Part shown: positions 8,355-18,674 of the stretch, one piece after another | Numbering within the stretch: position 1 is the first letter of the stretch | Layout of the letters: each line of letters opens with the position of its first letter | Assembly (NCBI GenBank): GCA_028289585.1 | Contig: JANQPI010000026.1 | Coordinates: 62,001 to 126,000, forward strand | DNA: 64,000 nucleotides | Source: Candidatus Zixiibacteriota bacterium | GTDB taxonomy: Bacteria > Zixibacteria > MSB-5A5 > GN15 > FEB-12 | Reading direction: 5' to 3' | Made by a program: the position numbers and the translations under genes | The notes under the pieces: generated by a model | What the model was told of the DNA's origin: nothing | The model's input: only the letters and a program-made list of their open reading frames with translations | Database searches by the model: none

Positions 8355-9227
8355 ATGCCAACCCTTCGCGAAGTAAAGAATCGGATCCGCTCCGTCAAAT
8401 CGACCCGTCGCATCACCAAGGCGATGGAAATGGTCGCTGCGGCCAAACTTCGTCGCGCCCAGCAGCGCGTTGAGGAAGCGAAGCCGTACGCGCATAAGCT
8501 TGACGAAATGCTGTCACACCTCGCTGCTGGCTCATCGTCAGAGATCTCCCATCCCTACTTTGAGGAGCGTGAGGTTACCAAGCGAACCCTCGTCGTTATC
8601 GCTTCCGACCGCGGACTCTGTGGTTCGTTCAACGGCAATATCCTCCGCCGGGGTGACGAGTGGCTTGCCAACAACGCTCATCTCGACGCCGATCTTGTTA
8701 CGATTGGCAAGCGCGCTACTGATTACTATCGGAAGCGCCCGTGCAAGCTCAGTGCGAGTTTCAATGACTGGGGCGGCATTCTCGATTACGATCGCGTCCG
8801 TGAGATCGTGGCCTATCTGACCGACCGCTTTGTGACCGGTGATACCGATGCGATTGATCTGTTGTTTACGCGGTTTGAGTCGATGGTGCGCTACCGTCTG
8901 TCGATGGAGTCGTATCTGCCGGTTGCCCGACCGGAAGTCAGTGATGACGATAACGGTGGAACATCGCTGGAGTACATTTTCGAACCGTCTCCCGAACAGA
9001 TTTACTCGGCGCTGATGCCCGGCTACGCAACGACCAAAATGGTTACTGCGATTGTCGAGTCGCTGGCGTCGGAGCACGGTTCGCGGATGCAGGCGATGAG
9101 CAACGCAACGAAGAATGCTGGTGAAATGATTGACGACCTGACGCTCGATTACAACAAAGCACGTCAGGCGCAGATTACGAAAGAACTGCTGGAAGTGGTC
9201 GGCGGAGCCGATGCCCTGGCCGGGTAA
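8355..9227 (+). CDS. atpG: F1Fo ATP synthase subunit gamma
   Basis: About 290 residues. The N-terminus (LREVKNRIRSVKSTRRITKAMEMVAAAKLRRAQ) and C-terminus (MQAMSNATKNAGEMIDDLTLDYNKARQAQITKELLEVVGGADAL) form the paired helices of the rotor shaft, and both are well conserved. The central Rossmann-like domain includes SDRGLCGSFNGN. The gene follows the barrel gene by 13 bases and precedes atpD by 33 bases. Confidence 0.97.
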   Translation: MPTLREVKNRIRSVKSTRRITKAMEMVAAAKLRRAQQRVEEAKPYAHKLDEMLSHLAAGSSSEISHPYFEEREVTKRTLVVIASDRGLCGSFNGNILRRGDEWLANNAHLDADLVTIGKRATDYYRKRPCKLSASFNDWGGILDYDRVREIVAYLTDRFVTGDTDAIDLLFTRFESMVRYRLSMESYLPVARPEVSDDDNGGTSLEYIFEPSPEQIYSALMPGYATTKMVTAIVESLASEHGSRMQAMSNATKNAGEMIDDLTLDYNKARQAQITKELLEVVGGADALAG

Positions 9228-10667
<1,440 letters not shown>

Positions 10668-10670
10668 GCC

Positions 10671-11084
10671 GTGTTCACGCTGTCGATTGTTACACCGGAA
10701 AAAGTGCATTACGAAGGTGAGGTGAAAAGCCTCACCGTCCCGGGGACCGAGGGCTATCTCGGTATCCTCTCCAACCACGCCCCACTGATCTCAGCGCTCA
10801 AGCCGGGCAAGATTGAGTTCCGCGACGCCAATGATACCGTCCAAATCCTCGCCGTTTCGGGGGGATTTGTGGAAGTGTCTCAAAATGTGGCGACGATTCT
10901 GGCCGATGCTGTGGAGGCTGCCGACGACATTGACATCGAGCGAGCCCGTCGCAAGTACGAGGCGCTTCGCAACCGCATCTATAACGCCGGAGGCGATGTT
11001 TCTTCTGATATCGATCTCCCCTCGGCACGGTTGGAACTCGAGCAAGCCGCGAACCGCATCAAGGTCTACGAAGACACCCACTAG
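10671..11084 (+). CDS. atpC: F1Fo ATP synthase subunit epsilon
   Basis: About 137 residues from a GTG 3 bases after the atpD stop. The N-terminal beta-sandwich reads FTLSIVTPEKVHYEGEVKSL, then VPGTEGYLGILSNHAPLISALKPG, the family signature. A two-helix C-terminal domain is present (about residues 87-137), so the inhibitory arm that can block ATP hydrolysis appears to be kept. It closes the operon. I see no intrinsic terminator in the 48 bases before the next promoter. Confidence 0.95.
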   Translation: MFTLSIVTPEKVHYEGEVKSLTVPGTEGYLGILSNHAPLISALKPGKIEFRDANDTVQILAVSGGFVEVSQNVATILADAVEAADDIDIERARRKYEALRNRIYNAGGDVSSDIDLPSARLELEQAANRIKVYEDTH

Positions 11085-11132
11085 CGATCTCTAACTGACC
11101 ACCGATCAACAGCTTGACTCATGGGTTGCCGC

Positions 11133-11161
11133 TTGACTTCAGCCCCCCGAACGGGTATCAT
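11133..11161 (+). promoter_or_regulatory. Promoter of the yceD-rpmF-plsX-fab operon
   Basis: TTGACT at 11133-11138, a 17-base spacer and TATCAT at 11156-11161. Transcription would begin near 11168, only one or two bases before the ATG of the next gene at 11170, so the message may be leaderless. The same TATCAT box recurs upstream of etfB. Confidence 0.6.
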
Positions 11162-11169
11162 CGGCGGTC

Positions 11170-11685
11170 ATGATTGTGAACTTCGGGGAGTTCTCGGACT
11201 TCCCTTTAGAGACGACTATTGTCGCCCCACCGGGGGCGTTTTCGCATCTGCCGGAACCGATCAGCACCCTCGAGGCGTTGATGGTGACTCTCGCAATCCA
11301 GCAGACACCCGGTGAGTACTTTGTACAGGGGACGGTCGAGGCACGTGTCCAATTGGAGTGTCAGCGCTGTCTGGCATCGGTGACAGCCGACCTGACCGAG
11401 GCGCTCAACTTCATCGTCCCCCGTGAGGGTACAGTACCCGAGGGGCGCGACGATGACGGTGAGGAGTATCTTGAGTTTCGCGCCGGTACCGAGGAGTTAG
11501 ACCTCACGGCTCCGGTTGAGCAGGCACTGATACTCGCGCTGGGTGTTCGGCCGGATTGCCGGCTCGCCGGTGAGACCGAATTTGCCGAGTGCGATGAGCG
11601 AACCGAGGCATTGCTTGAAGACATTAACCCGGAGCGAGTTGATCCGCGGTGGGCCGCACTCAAAGAGCTGCGTGACCGTAAGTAA
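11170..11685 (+). CDS. yceD: YceD/DUF177 family protein (23S rRNA accumulation)
   Basis: About 171 residues. A conserved C-x-R-C motif sits in VQLECQRCLASVTADL, followed by an acidic middle and the family's C-terminal block DLTAPVEQALILALGVRPDCRLA, with a second Cys pair in the tail. DUF177 proteins are encoded just upstream of rpmF in most bacteria and are needed for normal 23S rRNA levels. The same order is seen here. The ATG lies 8 bases after a -10 box and has no ribosome site, consistent with leaderless translation. Confidence 0.88.
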   Translation: MIVNFGEFSDFPLETTIVAPPGAFSHLPEPISTLEALMVTLAIQQTPGEYFVQGTVEARVQLECQRCLASVTADLTEALNFIVPREGTVPEGRDDDGEEYLEFRAGTEELDLTAPVEQALILALGVRPDCRLAGETEFAECDERTEALLEDINPERVDPRWAALKELRDRK

Positions 11686-11729
11686 CGAGTGATTGAATTG
11701 ACATATCATCTGGAAACGAGGTAGCACCA

Positions 11730-11912
11730 ATGCCACTTCCCAAACGACGACATTCCCGGGCTCGCGGACGCAAACGCCGTACGCACTGGACGATCGCCCG
11801 CCCGACTGTCGTCACTTGCAGCAACTGCGGGGGATCCAAACTGGCGCACCACATCTGTCCGCACTGTGGATACTACAATGGTCGTCAGGTGATGGTGACT
11901 GAATCGGCATAG
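11730..11912 (+). CDS. rpmF: 50S ribosomal protein L32
   Basis: 60 residues. The start MPLPKRRHSRARGRKRRTHW is the conserved basic L32 N-terminus. A four-cysteine zinc ribbon follows as CSNC and CPHC, about residues 30-46. This is the zinc-binding (C+) paralogue type. No C-minus copy is in the window. It lies between yceD and plsX, the usual arrangement. Confidence 0.97.
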   Translation: MPLPKRRHSRARGRKRRTHWTIARPTVVTCSNCGGSKLAHHICPHCGYYNGRQVMVTESA

Positions 11913-11963
11913 TCCCCCGTTGCCTGTCGACCTTGACAGTCAACGGCAAACAAGGGTAGGGGA

Positions 11964-13061
11964 ATGGATCAGGAGCGGATCCCGATCGCCGTCGATGTCA
12001 TGGGTGCCGACCGCCCGCCCGGCGAGCTCATTCTCGGTGGGTTGGACGCCGCTCGCGCCCTCGGCGATCGCATTCAGATTGTGCTTGTCGGTAGTCCCGA
12101 CGCTATCGAGCCCGTTCTCGACCAGGTCAAGGACTGCCCGGCCAATGTCAGCGTCGAGGCGGCCAGCGAGGTTGTCGCCATGTCAACCGCACCGACCGAC
12201 GCGCTCCGTATGAAAGATAGCTCAATTGCTGTTGGCCTCCGTTTGCACAAAGAAGGTCGCGTCAAGGCGTTCGTTTCGCCTGGCAACACTGGTGCCGTGA
12301 TGGCGACGGCCCTTCTTACGGTCGGTAGGATCAAAGGCGTTCAACGGCCGGCTATCGCGCTCGTTATGCCGACCTCTAGTGGGCGACCAACACTGTTGCT
12401 TGACGTCGGTGCCAATGCTGATTGCAAACCCCAGCATCTCCTGCAGTTCGCCGTTATGGGCTCGCTCTATTCGCAAATCGTGTTCAATCACGAGGCACCC
12501 CGGGTCGGCTTGCTGTCAATTGGCGAGGAACGGTCCAAGGGCAACGAACTGATTACGACCGCTGCCCGTTTGCTGGAAGATGCTCCGGTTAACTTCATTG
12601 GCAATGTGGAGGGACGAGACATTCTGTCCGGAACCGTTGATATCGTTGTCACTGATGGTTTCACCGGTAACGCCCTTCTGAAATTCGGCGAATCGATCCA
12701 GCCGTTTCTTTTTAGCGCTATTCAACGGCAGATTCAGACGAATCTCTTCTCCCGCTTTGCGATCATGTTACTTGCACCGTTTCTCCGCCGTCTCAAGAAT
12801 CGTATGGATTATCGCGAACGCGGAGGGGCGCCGCTGCTCGGCGTGAACGGAAACGTCATCATCTGCCACGGCTCATCTAATGCGACCGCAATTGCCAACG
12901 CGGTCAAAATAGCCCACGAACTTGTGTCCCGAGAGATCAACCGTCAGATTGAATTGAAGTTGATAAACGGGACTGATCACCGCTTACAGGACGTTGATGG
13001 AAAGAGCACGAATAATCGGGACGGGGTCGTACGCGCCGCAGCGGCGACTGACCAACGCTGA
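11964..13061 (+). CDS. plsX: Phosphate acyltransferase PlsX
   Basis: About 365 residues. It shows IAVDVMGADRPPGELILGG at the start and the family blocks GNTGAVMATALL, VGANADCKPQHLLQFA, SIGEERSKGNELI and VTDGFTGNALLK. PlsX turns acyl-ACP into acyl phosphate, the first step of bacterial phospholipid synthesis. It is about 25-30 residues longer than typical members. The extra tail, rich in Asn, Asp and Arg, overlaps the first 65 bases of fabH in another frame. It sits first in the run of fatty acid genes. Confidence 0.95.
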   Translation: MDQERIPIAVDVMGADRPPGELILGGLDAARALGDRIQIVLVGSPDAIEPVLDQVKDCPANVSVEAASEVVAMSTAPTDALRMKDSSIAVGLRLHKEGRVKAFVSPGNTGAVMATALLTVGRIKGVQRPAIALVMPTSSGRPTLLLDVGANADCKPQHLLQFAVMGSLYSQIVFNHEAPRVGLLSIGEERSKGNELITTAARLLEDAPVNFIGNVEGRDILSGTVDIVVTDGFTGNALLKFGESIQPFLFSAIQRQIQTNLFSRFAIMLLAPFLRRLKNRMDYRERGGAPLLGVNGNVIICHGSSNATAIANAVKIAHELVSREINRQIELKLINGTDHRLQDVDGKSTNNRDGVVRAAAATDQR

Positions 13062-13977
13062 ACTTGAGCAACTTGTTGATACCAGTGACGAGTGGATTAC
13101 CACCCGCACTGGTATCAAGGAACGTCGAATCGCCGAAGACAGTGAATCGACCGGCGACATGGCGATTGCAGCCGGTAAAGCGGCAATGGAGAATGCGGGT
13201 GTCGACCCGGCGTCGGTAGATCTGCTCCTTATCGCGACCGTAACTCCTGACTATCGACTGCCGTCGCTTGCGTGTACGATTCAGGAGTCGCTCGGTATGA
13301 CCAATGCCGTTGCCTTCGATATCGTTTCCGCATGCACCGGCTTCATCAACGGGCTCTCCATCGCCAATGCCTACTTCGCCTCCGGTCAGCATCGACGCGC
13401 GTTGATAATCGGCGCCGAGAAACTCTCGACCATTGTGAATTATGAAGACCGCAATACGTGCGTGCTCTTTGGTGACGCGGCCGGTGCGGTGATCGTTGAA
13501 GCAACAGACAATGGATCAGGCGTTCTTGCATCGTTCATGAAATCGGACGGACAGTATCGCCCCTGGCTATGGACCGAGGTCGGTGGCTCGCGCCATCCCT
13601 ACAACGGGTCAGTCGATTATGAGGGCCGCGATAAGATTCTCATGAACGGTAAGGAAATCTTTAAGGTCGCCGTCCGTGAGATGTGGCACGCGACCGAACG
13701 TGTAATGGAAGGCGCGGCGATTACCAAAGAGGATATTGATCTCTTTATTCCTCATCAGGCAAACATCCGCATCATCGAAGCGATGCAGAAGCGCCTGGGC
13801 TTATCCGACGACAAAGTCTACCTTAACATTGATCGCTTCGGCAACACCTCGGCAGCCTCAATTCCACTCGCTCTCGATGAAGCCAATCGTGCCGGTCGCA
13901 TCTCAAGCGGGGACACGCTGGTCATGACGGCGTTTGGTGGTGGCCTTATCTGGGGTGCAACAGCGGTACGGTGGTAA
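12997..13977 (+). CDS. fabH: Beta-ketoacyl-ACP synthase III
   Basis: About 326 residues. The catalytic triad is visible as Cys113 (DIVSACTGF), His253 (FIPHQANIR) and Asn283 (DRFGNTSAAS). It condenses acetyl-CoA with malonyl-ACP to start each fatty acid. The ATG at 12997 (TTG three bases earlier is possible) lies inside the end of plsX, and the MERARIIGTGSYAPQ start matches the family exactly. So the overlap is real and not due to a wrong fabH start. Confidence 0.96.
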   Translation: MERARIIGTGSYAPQRRLTNAELEQLVDTSDEWITTRTGIKERRIAEDSESTGDMAIAAGKAAMENAGVDPASVDLLLIATVTPDYRLPSLACTIQESLGMTNAVAFDIVSACTGFINGLSIANAYFASGQHRRALIIGAEKLSTIVNYEDRNTCVLFGDAAGAVIVEATDNGSGVLASFMKSDGQYRPWLWTEVGGSRHPYNGSVDYEGRDKILMNGKEIFKVAVREMWHATERVMEGAAITKEDIDLFIPHQANIRIIEAMQKRLGLSDDKVYLNIDRFGNTSAASIPLALDEANRAGRISSGDTLVMTAFGGGLIWGATAVRW

Positions 13978-13981
13978 TGAT

Positions 13982-14920
13982 ATGAGCAAGACTGTTTTCC
14001 TCTTTCCCGGCCAGGCCTCACAGTACGTCGGAATGGGCCAGGATCTCTATGACGCTTCCGACGACGTAAAACGTCTGTATGAGATCGCCTCCGATGCGAT
14101 GGGTGAGGATCTCGCCGAGGTATCGTTTCGTGGTCCGGCCGAGAAGCTCAAAGAAACGCGGTACACCCAACCGGCTATCCTCGTCCACTCGTTGGCCATT
14201 CTCACGTTGCTTGGGGATCGCCAGCCGGAGTTCCATTACGCGGCCGGTCACTCGCTCGGTGAGTACGGTGCCTTGGCGGTCGCGGGAGCGCTGACGATTG
14301 AAGATGCGATCGCCGCAGTTGTGCGTCGGGCAGCGCTCATGGATGCCGCGTGCAAGGTTACACCATCGACGATGGCTGCGATTATCGGTCTCAGCGATGA
14401 AAGCGTTGAGGCGGTCTGCACGGAAGCGTCGTCGATCGGTGTCGTCGTTCCCGCAAACTTCAATTCGACCGGACAGATCGTGATTTCTGGTGAGGTTGCT
14501 GCGGTGGAACGGGCGTGTGAACTCGCCAAGTCCGCCGGCGCCAAACGAGCGATGGTCCTGGAGGTTGGTGGTGCGTTTCACTCGCCACTGATGGAGTCGG
14601 CTCGCACTGGTATGGCGGAGTATCTGGCATCGGTTGCGATACATGAGCCACACCGGCCGGTTATTGCCAACGTAACCGCCGAACCGGTTGCCGCTCCCGA
14701 CCAGATTCGCGAACTGCTCGTGACACAGATTACTGCTCCGGTGTGTTGGTCTCAGACCATTGCCTGGTTGAAAGCGAACGACGTTACCACGCAGTACGAA
14801 CTCGGTCCGGGCAAAGTGTTAACCGGTCTCGCGAAGCGCGAACTCCGCCCCACGACCGCAGTGACGCTGGATACGCTCACTGATCTCGAAGCCTTCTCGA
14901 CCGCTGGAGCGAGCTCGTGA
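13982..14920 (+). CDS. fabD: Malonyl-CoA:ACP transacylase
   Basis: About 312 residues from the ATG at 13982, 4 bases after fabH; a longer in-frame extension inside fabH is ignored. [12 protein letters not shown] opens the protein, the nucleophile Ser91 lies in [11 protein letters not shown], and the partner His200 is in [10 protein letters not shown]. It loads malonyl groups onto the ACP encoded downstream. The stop overlaps the fabG start as GTGA. Confidence 0.96.
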   Translation: MSKTVFLFPGQASQYVGMGQDLYDASDDVKRLYEIASDAMGEDLAEVSFRGPAEKLKETRYTQPAILVHSLAILTLLGDRQPEFHYAAGHSLGEYGALAVAGALTIEDAIAAVVRRAALMDAACKVTPSTMAAIIGLSDESVEAVCTEASSIGVVVPANFNSTGQIVISGEVAAVERACELAKSAGAKRAMVLEVGGAFHSPLMESARTGMAEYLASVAIHEPHRPVIANVTAEPVAAPDQIRELLVTQITAPVCWSQTIAWLKANDVTTQYELGPGKVLTGLAKRELRPTTAVTLDTLTDLEAFSTAGASS

Positions 14921-15645
14921 GTGAGCGCCCGGTTGCCATTGTTACCGGCTCCACCCGTGGTATTGGGCGGGCGATCGCGGAATCGCTTGCCGCAGACGGC
15001 TACCGCATCGTGGTGTGTGGAACCCGTGAAGAAAGCGCTACGACGGTGGCGGGAGAGCTTGGGTCGGATGCGATCGGTGTCGGTGTCGACGTCGCTTCGG
15101 CGGACTCGATCAAAAGCCTGGTCGACCAGGTACTGTCCGCGTGTGGACGGGTCGACGTCCTTGTCAATAATGCCGGCATTACGCGGGACAATCTGCTTGT
15201 GCGGCTCGATGAAGCCGACTGGCGGGCCGTTCTTGACATCAATTTGACCGGCGCATTTCTTGCCACGAAGGCGGTCGCGCGGCCAATGATGAAACAGCGG
15301 CACGGCCGCGTCATCAACATCACGTCGGTGATTGGTCTGACGGGAAATGCTGGTCAGGCGAACTACGCGGCGGCCAAAGCGGGGTTGATCGGACTGACAA
15401 AATCTTCAGCCAAGGAACTAGCTGCCCGGAACATCACGGTTAACGCGGTGGCCCCCGGTTTCATTGCGACCGATATGACGGCCGACCTGCCGGATGAGGC
15501 TCGCCAGGGCTTCCTTACTCAGGTACCAATTAAACGCGAAGGAACGCCGGGTGATGTTGCGGGAGTTGTTCGCTTCTTGGCGTCCCCCGCCGCATCCTAT
15601 ATAACGGGACAGGTATTCGCCGTCGACGGCGGCTTAACGATGTAA
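14917..15645 (+). CDS. fabG: 3-oxoacyl-ACP reductase
   Basis: About 242 residues, a classical short-chain dehydrogenase. NADP-binding [11 protein letters not shown] is at 10-20, NNAG at 84-87, and the catalytic residues are Ser137, Tyr150 and Lys154 (NYAAAKAG). The C-terminal [13 protein letters not shown] is typical of FabG. It starts with GTG overlapping the fabD stop. It reduces the beta-keto group in each elongation round. Confidence 0.96.
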   Translation: MSERPVAIVTGSTRGIGRAIAESLAADGYRIVVCGTREESATTVAGELGSDAIGVGVDVASADSIKSLVDQVLSACGRVDVLVNNAGITRDNLLVRLDEADWRAVLDINLTGAFLATKAVARPMMKQRHGRVINITSVIGLTGNAGQANYAAAKAGLIGLTKSSAKELAARNITVNAVAPGFIATDMTADLPDEARQGFLTQVPIKREGTPGDVAGVVRFLASPAASYITGQVFAVDGGLTM

Positions 15646-15658
15646 GTAACTTGAATGA

Positions 15659-15675
15659 CGACCGACTGTCGGTCG
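15659..15675. repeat. Inverted repeat upstream of acpP
   Basis: Perfect 7-base arms (CGACCGA and TCGGTCG) around a 3-base centre, lying between fabG and acpP and about 6 bases before the acpP GAGGAG ribosome site. It could be a small mRNA hairpin protecting or processing the acpP message, or a repressor site. No T-run follows, so it is not a terminator. Confidence 0.45.
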
Positions 15676-15697
15676 ATACAGAGGAGTTGGAAGTATC

Positions 15698-15940
15698 ATG
15701 GCATCAGTAGAAGATCGCGTGAAAGAAATCATCGTCGAACAACTCGGCGTCGAGGCGGGGCAGGTTACCGAGACCGCCAAATTCGTGGATGACCTCGGTG
15801 CTGATTCGCTCGATACGGTCGAACTGGTGATGGCGCTTGAGGAAGAATTCAATCTAGAGATCCCCGACGAAGAGGCTGAGAAGATTCAGTCCGTCGGTGA
15901 CGCCATCAAGTACATTAATGAGAAGGCAGAGACGGCATAG
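15698..15940 (+). CDS. acpP: Acyl carrier protein
   Basis: 80 residues, strongly acidic. The phosphopantetheine attachment site is Ser37 in [28 protein letters not shown] ribosome site is about 11 bases upstream. It is the carrier for all the neighbouring Fab enzymes and for PlsX, lying between fabG and fabF as in many bacteria. Confidence 0.98.
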   Translation: MASVEDRVKEIIVEQLGVEAGQVTETAKFVDDLGADSLDTVELVMALEEEFNLEIPDEEAEKIQSVGDAIKYINEKAETA

Positions 15941-15978
15941 CCACTCTGCCCCCTCATGCTGCGAAAGGGCGATCTGCC

Positions 15979-17223
15979 ATGCATCGAGTCGTAGCCACCG
16001 GACTAGGCATTATCTCTCCGCTCGGTAACTCGGTCGAGAGTTTCTGGGACGGAATCAAATCAGGACGCTCGGGAGTTGGTCCGGTTACTCGCTTTCCTGT
16101 GGATGACTATTCCACGCGGATAGCGGCCGAAGTGAAAGACTTCGATCCGACAACCGTGATGGAAAAGAAAGAGGCCCGCAAGATGGACCTCGCCCAGCAG
16201 TATGCCATCGCCGCAGCACAGCAAGCGTTCGACGACGCCGGCCTGCCGGGAGCCGATATTGATCCCGATCGCGCCGGCGTTATCATTGGTTCGGGCATTG
16301 GCGGTCTCGGGACATTTGAGGAGCAACACCAGCGATTACTCAAGTCCGGTCCTGGCCGGGTATCACCGTTCTTCATTCCGATGATGATCATCGATATGTC
16401 TCCGGGTCTCGTCTCGATGCGTTTTGGCTGGCGAGGGCCGAACTACTCAACCGTATCGGCCTGCGCGTCATCAGGGCACGCGATTATCGATGCCTACCGC
16501 ATTATCCAGCGTGGGGAAGCGGATATCGTTATTGCCGGCGGATCCGAAGCGACGATCACACCGACCTCGCTGGCCGGATTCTGCTCCAATCGCGCCATGT
16601 CGACGCGCAACGATGAACCGGAACGTGCCTCCCGTCCGTACGACAAAGACCGTGATGGATTTGTCATGGGAGAGGGCTCCGCGATCGTGGTTCTTGAGTC
16701 GATAGAGCATGCAACCGCACGGGGTGCGCGAATCTATGGTGAGGTCAAAGGCGCCGGGATGACAGCCGATGCCTACCATATCACCGCGCCACACCCGGAA
16801 GGCATCGGAGCCAAACGGGCGATGATTAACGCGATGAACGATGCCGATCTTGAACCAACCGACATCGACTACATCAATACGCACGGAACGTCGACCGGCT
16901 TGGGTGATATTGCCGAAACCAAAGCGATCAAGGCAGTTTTGGGCGACCATGCGCACTCCGTTCCATGTAACTCGACCAAGTCGATGATCGGACATCTCCT
17001 CGGTTCGGCCGGTGCCATCGAAGTCGCGTCAGTGCTGCTGCAAATGCATCACAAGACGCTTCATCCGACAATCAATCTCGATGATCCCGATCCGGAGTGT
17101 GATCTCGATTACGTACCCAATCGTGCGCGCTCGGGCACCATTACCAACGCCCTTTCCAATTCGTTTGGCTTCGGAGGCCACAATACCTCGATTCTTGTCG
17201 GTAGCGTGAACGGCGCTCACTAA
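15979..17223 (+). CDS. fabF: Beta-ketoacyl-ACP synthase II
   Basis: About 414 residues. The Cys-His-His triad is Cys162 (VSACASSGHAI), His302 (NTHGTSTGLGD) and His339 (STKSMIGHLLGSAGA), with a C-terminal NSFGFGGHN. This is the decarboxylating elongation enzyme. It follows acpP by 38 bases and precedes rnc by 19. Confidence 0.97.
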   Translation: MHRVVATGLGIISPLGNSVESFWDGIKSGRSGVGPVTRFPVDDYSTRIAAEVKDFDPTTVMEKKEARKMDLAQQYAIAAAQQAFDDAGLPGADIDPDRAGVIIGSGIGGLGTFEEQHQRLLKSGPGRVSPFFIPMMIIDMSPGLVSMRFGWRGPNYSTVSACASSGHAIIDAYRIIQRGEADIVIAGGSEATITPTSLAGFCSNRAMSTRNDEPERASRPYDKDRDGFVMGEGSAIVVLESIEHATARGARIYGEVKGAGMTADAYHITAPHPEGIGAKRAMINAMNDADLEPTDIDYINTHGTSTGLGDIAETKAIKAVLGDHAHSVPCNSTKSMIGHLLGSAGAIEVASVLLQMHHKTLHPTINLDDPDPECDLDYVPNRARSGTITNALSNSFGFGGHNTSILVGSVNGAH

Positions 17224-17242
17224 CCCTCGGAAGGCTGTCCCC

Positions 17243-18013
17243 ATGGAAGGCTGGCGCAGATTCTTCCGTCGTTTTGTGCGATCGCGACCGCGGTCGTCCG
17301 ACATCTCCGATGTCGAACGTCTCATCAACTACCAGTTCACTCGGTTCGAGCTCCTGGAACTTGCGTTGACACATCGTTCTGTCGCGCGCGCGCAAACCGG
17401 CGATGGCCTTTCTAATGAGCGTTTGGAGTTTCTCGGTGACTCCGTACTTGGCCTCATTGTCGCGGAGCTCCTATATACCGACCGCCCGGATGAATCAGAA
17501 GGTGACCTGACCAAACGGAAATCGATGCTGGTTAACGAAACGTCGCTTGCCTATGTCGGCGTTGACGTTGGCCTCAATGAGTTTATTCGATTATCGCAGG
17601 AAGAGCGGCGCATGGGGGGACACGAGCGGGCGTCAATCGTTGCTGATGCTGTCGAGGCGGTGATCGGCGCTGTGTACCTCGACGGTGGGCATGCCCCTGC
17701 GCGCATTGTTGTGGAGCGTTTGGTCTATGCTCGGCGTGACGCAATTCTGCGCGATACCGTTCCGCGAAACTACAAAGGTGAGTTGCTCGAATTGGCTCAG
17801 GGACGTGGCGACGGATCACCGCGGTACGAAGTGATTTCGGAAGCCGGTCCCGATCATCACAAGGTGTTTCGTGTTTCGGTTGCCATCTCCGGTCGCGTCG
17901 TTGGTGAGGGAGAGGGACTTTCAAAAAAGGAAGCCGAGCAAAACGCGGCAGCCAAAGCGCTGCCTCGCTACGAACTTCACAGTATCACATCGGACAAACA
18001 CGGAGATCGCTGA
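17243..18013 (+). CDS. rnc: Ribonuclease III
   Basis: About 256 residues. The catalytic signature NERLEFLGDSVLGLIVAELL starts at residue 59 (Glu62, Asp66). The second acidic cluster is in VADAVEAVIGAVYLDGG, and a double-stranded RNA-binding domain fills the C-terminus (YKGELLELAQ to SKKEAEQNAAAKAL). About 20 basic residues precede the usual start. The acpP-fabF-rnc order is common in bacteria. It processes rRNA and structured mRNAs. Confidence 0.96.
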   Translation: MEGWRRFFRRFVRSRPRSSDISDVERLINYQFTRFELLELALTHRSVARAQTGDGLSNERLEFLGDSVLGLIVAELLYTDRPDESEGDLTKRKSMLVNETSLAYVGVDVGLNEFIRLSQEERRMGGHERASIVADAVEAVIGAVYLDGGHAPARIVVERLVYARRDAILRDTVPRNYKGELLELAQGRGDGSPRYEVISEAGPDHHKVFRVSVAISGRVVGEGEGLSKKEAEQNAAAKALPRYELHSITSDKHGDR

Positions 18014-18065
18014 CGCTATTCTCCGTTTCCGCACCCGTACGATTTTTCTCAAAACGCAATTTTTA

Positions 18066-18095
18066 TTGACAATAGTTTGAATTTCGGGCTATCAG
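18066..18095 (+). promoter_or_regulatory. Probable promoter of the H1-like gene
   Basis: Perfect TTGACA at 18066-18071 in a locally AT-rich patch, followed after 17-18 bases by CTATCA/TATCAG (18089-18095). The -10 is imperfect. It would give a 5' leader of about 110 bases before the ATG at 18214. Confidence 0.5.
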
Positions 18096-18213
18096 TTTCC
18101 GGTACTGAGAGAACTGGACCAGCCGGAAACAGGGAAGCTGTGCGGTGACATGTCGCATTGCGTCATCCGAAGGTCCTGCCGCAGCAACCGAAAGTTGAAA
18201 GGAGCATGCGGAC

Positions 18214-18648
18214 ATGGCAGTTGCCCGAAAACGTACGACGCGAAAGAAGGCGGCGAAGAAGACCACCGCTCGTAAGCGGACCGTCAAACGCGCCACCAAG
18301 ACAACCCGTCGCAAAACGGCGAAGAAAGCCGCCAAGAAGACGACTCGTCGCAAAACCGCTAAGAAAGCCGCGAAGAAGACCGCTCGGAAGACGACGCGGC
18401 GCAAAACGGCCAAGAAGGCAGTGAGGAAGACAACCCGTCGGAAGACCGCCAAGAAGGCAGCCAAGAAGACGGCGAAGAAGACGACCCGTCGGAAGACTGC
18501 GAAGAAGGCGGCGAAGAAGACGACTCGTCGGAAAACCGCGAAGAAAGCGGCCAAGAAGACGACCCGTCGCAAGACGACCAAAAAAGCGGCCAAGAAGACG
18601 ACTCGTCGGACGACCGCGAAGAAAACGACCCGTCGTCGCCGCTCGTAA
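18214..18648 (+). CDS. Histone H1-like lysine/arginine-rich DNA-binding protein
   Basis: 144 residues built only from Met, Ala, Val, Arg, Lys, Thr and Ser. There is no acidic, aromatic, Gly, Pro or Cys residue. From residue 30 on it is a run of TTRRKTAKKAAKK units. Such AKKT-type proteins resemble the C-terminal tail of eukaryotic H1 and bacterial H1-like proteins of the HctB/AlgP type, which bind DNA without sequence preference and help compact the nucleoid. There is no globular domain. A GGAG lies 9 bases ahead of the ATG. The gene has its own promoter and a strong terminator, so it is a single-gene unit. Confidence 0.85.
   Translation: MAVARKRTTRKKAAKKTTARKRTVKRATKTTRRKTAKKAAKKTTRRKTAKKAAKKTARKTTRRKTAKKAVRKTTRRKTAKKAAKKTAKKTTRRKTAKKAAKKTTRRKTAKKAAKKTTRRKTTKKAAKKTTRRTTAKKTTRRRRS
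18301..18645 (+). repeat. Tandem coding repeat, 39-base unit, in the H1-like gene
   Basis: About seven near-copies of a 13-residue unit TTRRKTAKKAAKK, two of them lengthened to 17 residues by an extra KTARK or KTAKK step, and two decayed copies at the end. Synonymous codon differences between copies (CGT/CGG, AAA/AAG, ACG/ACC) show the repeat is not a fresh duplication, although the length should still be prone to slippage. Confidence 0.85.
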
Positions 18649-18674
18649 GCCCCGATTTTCCCTCGACCAGTATG

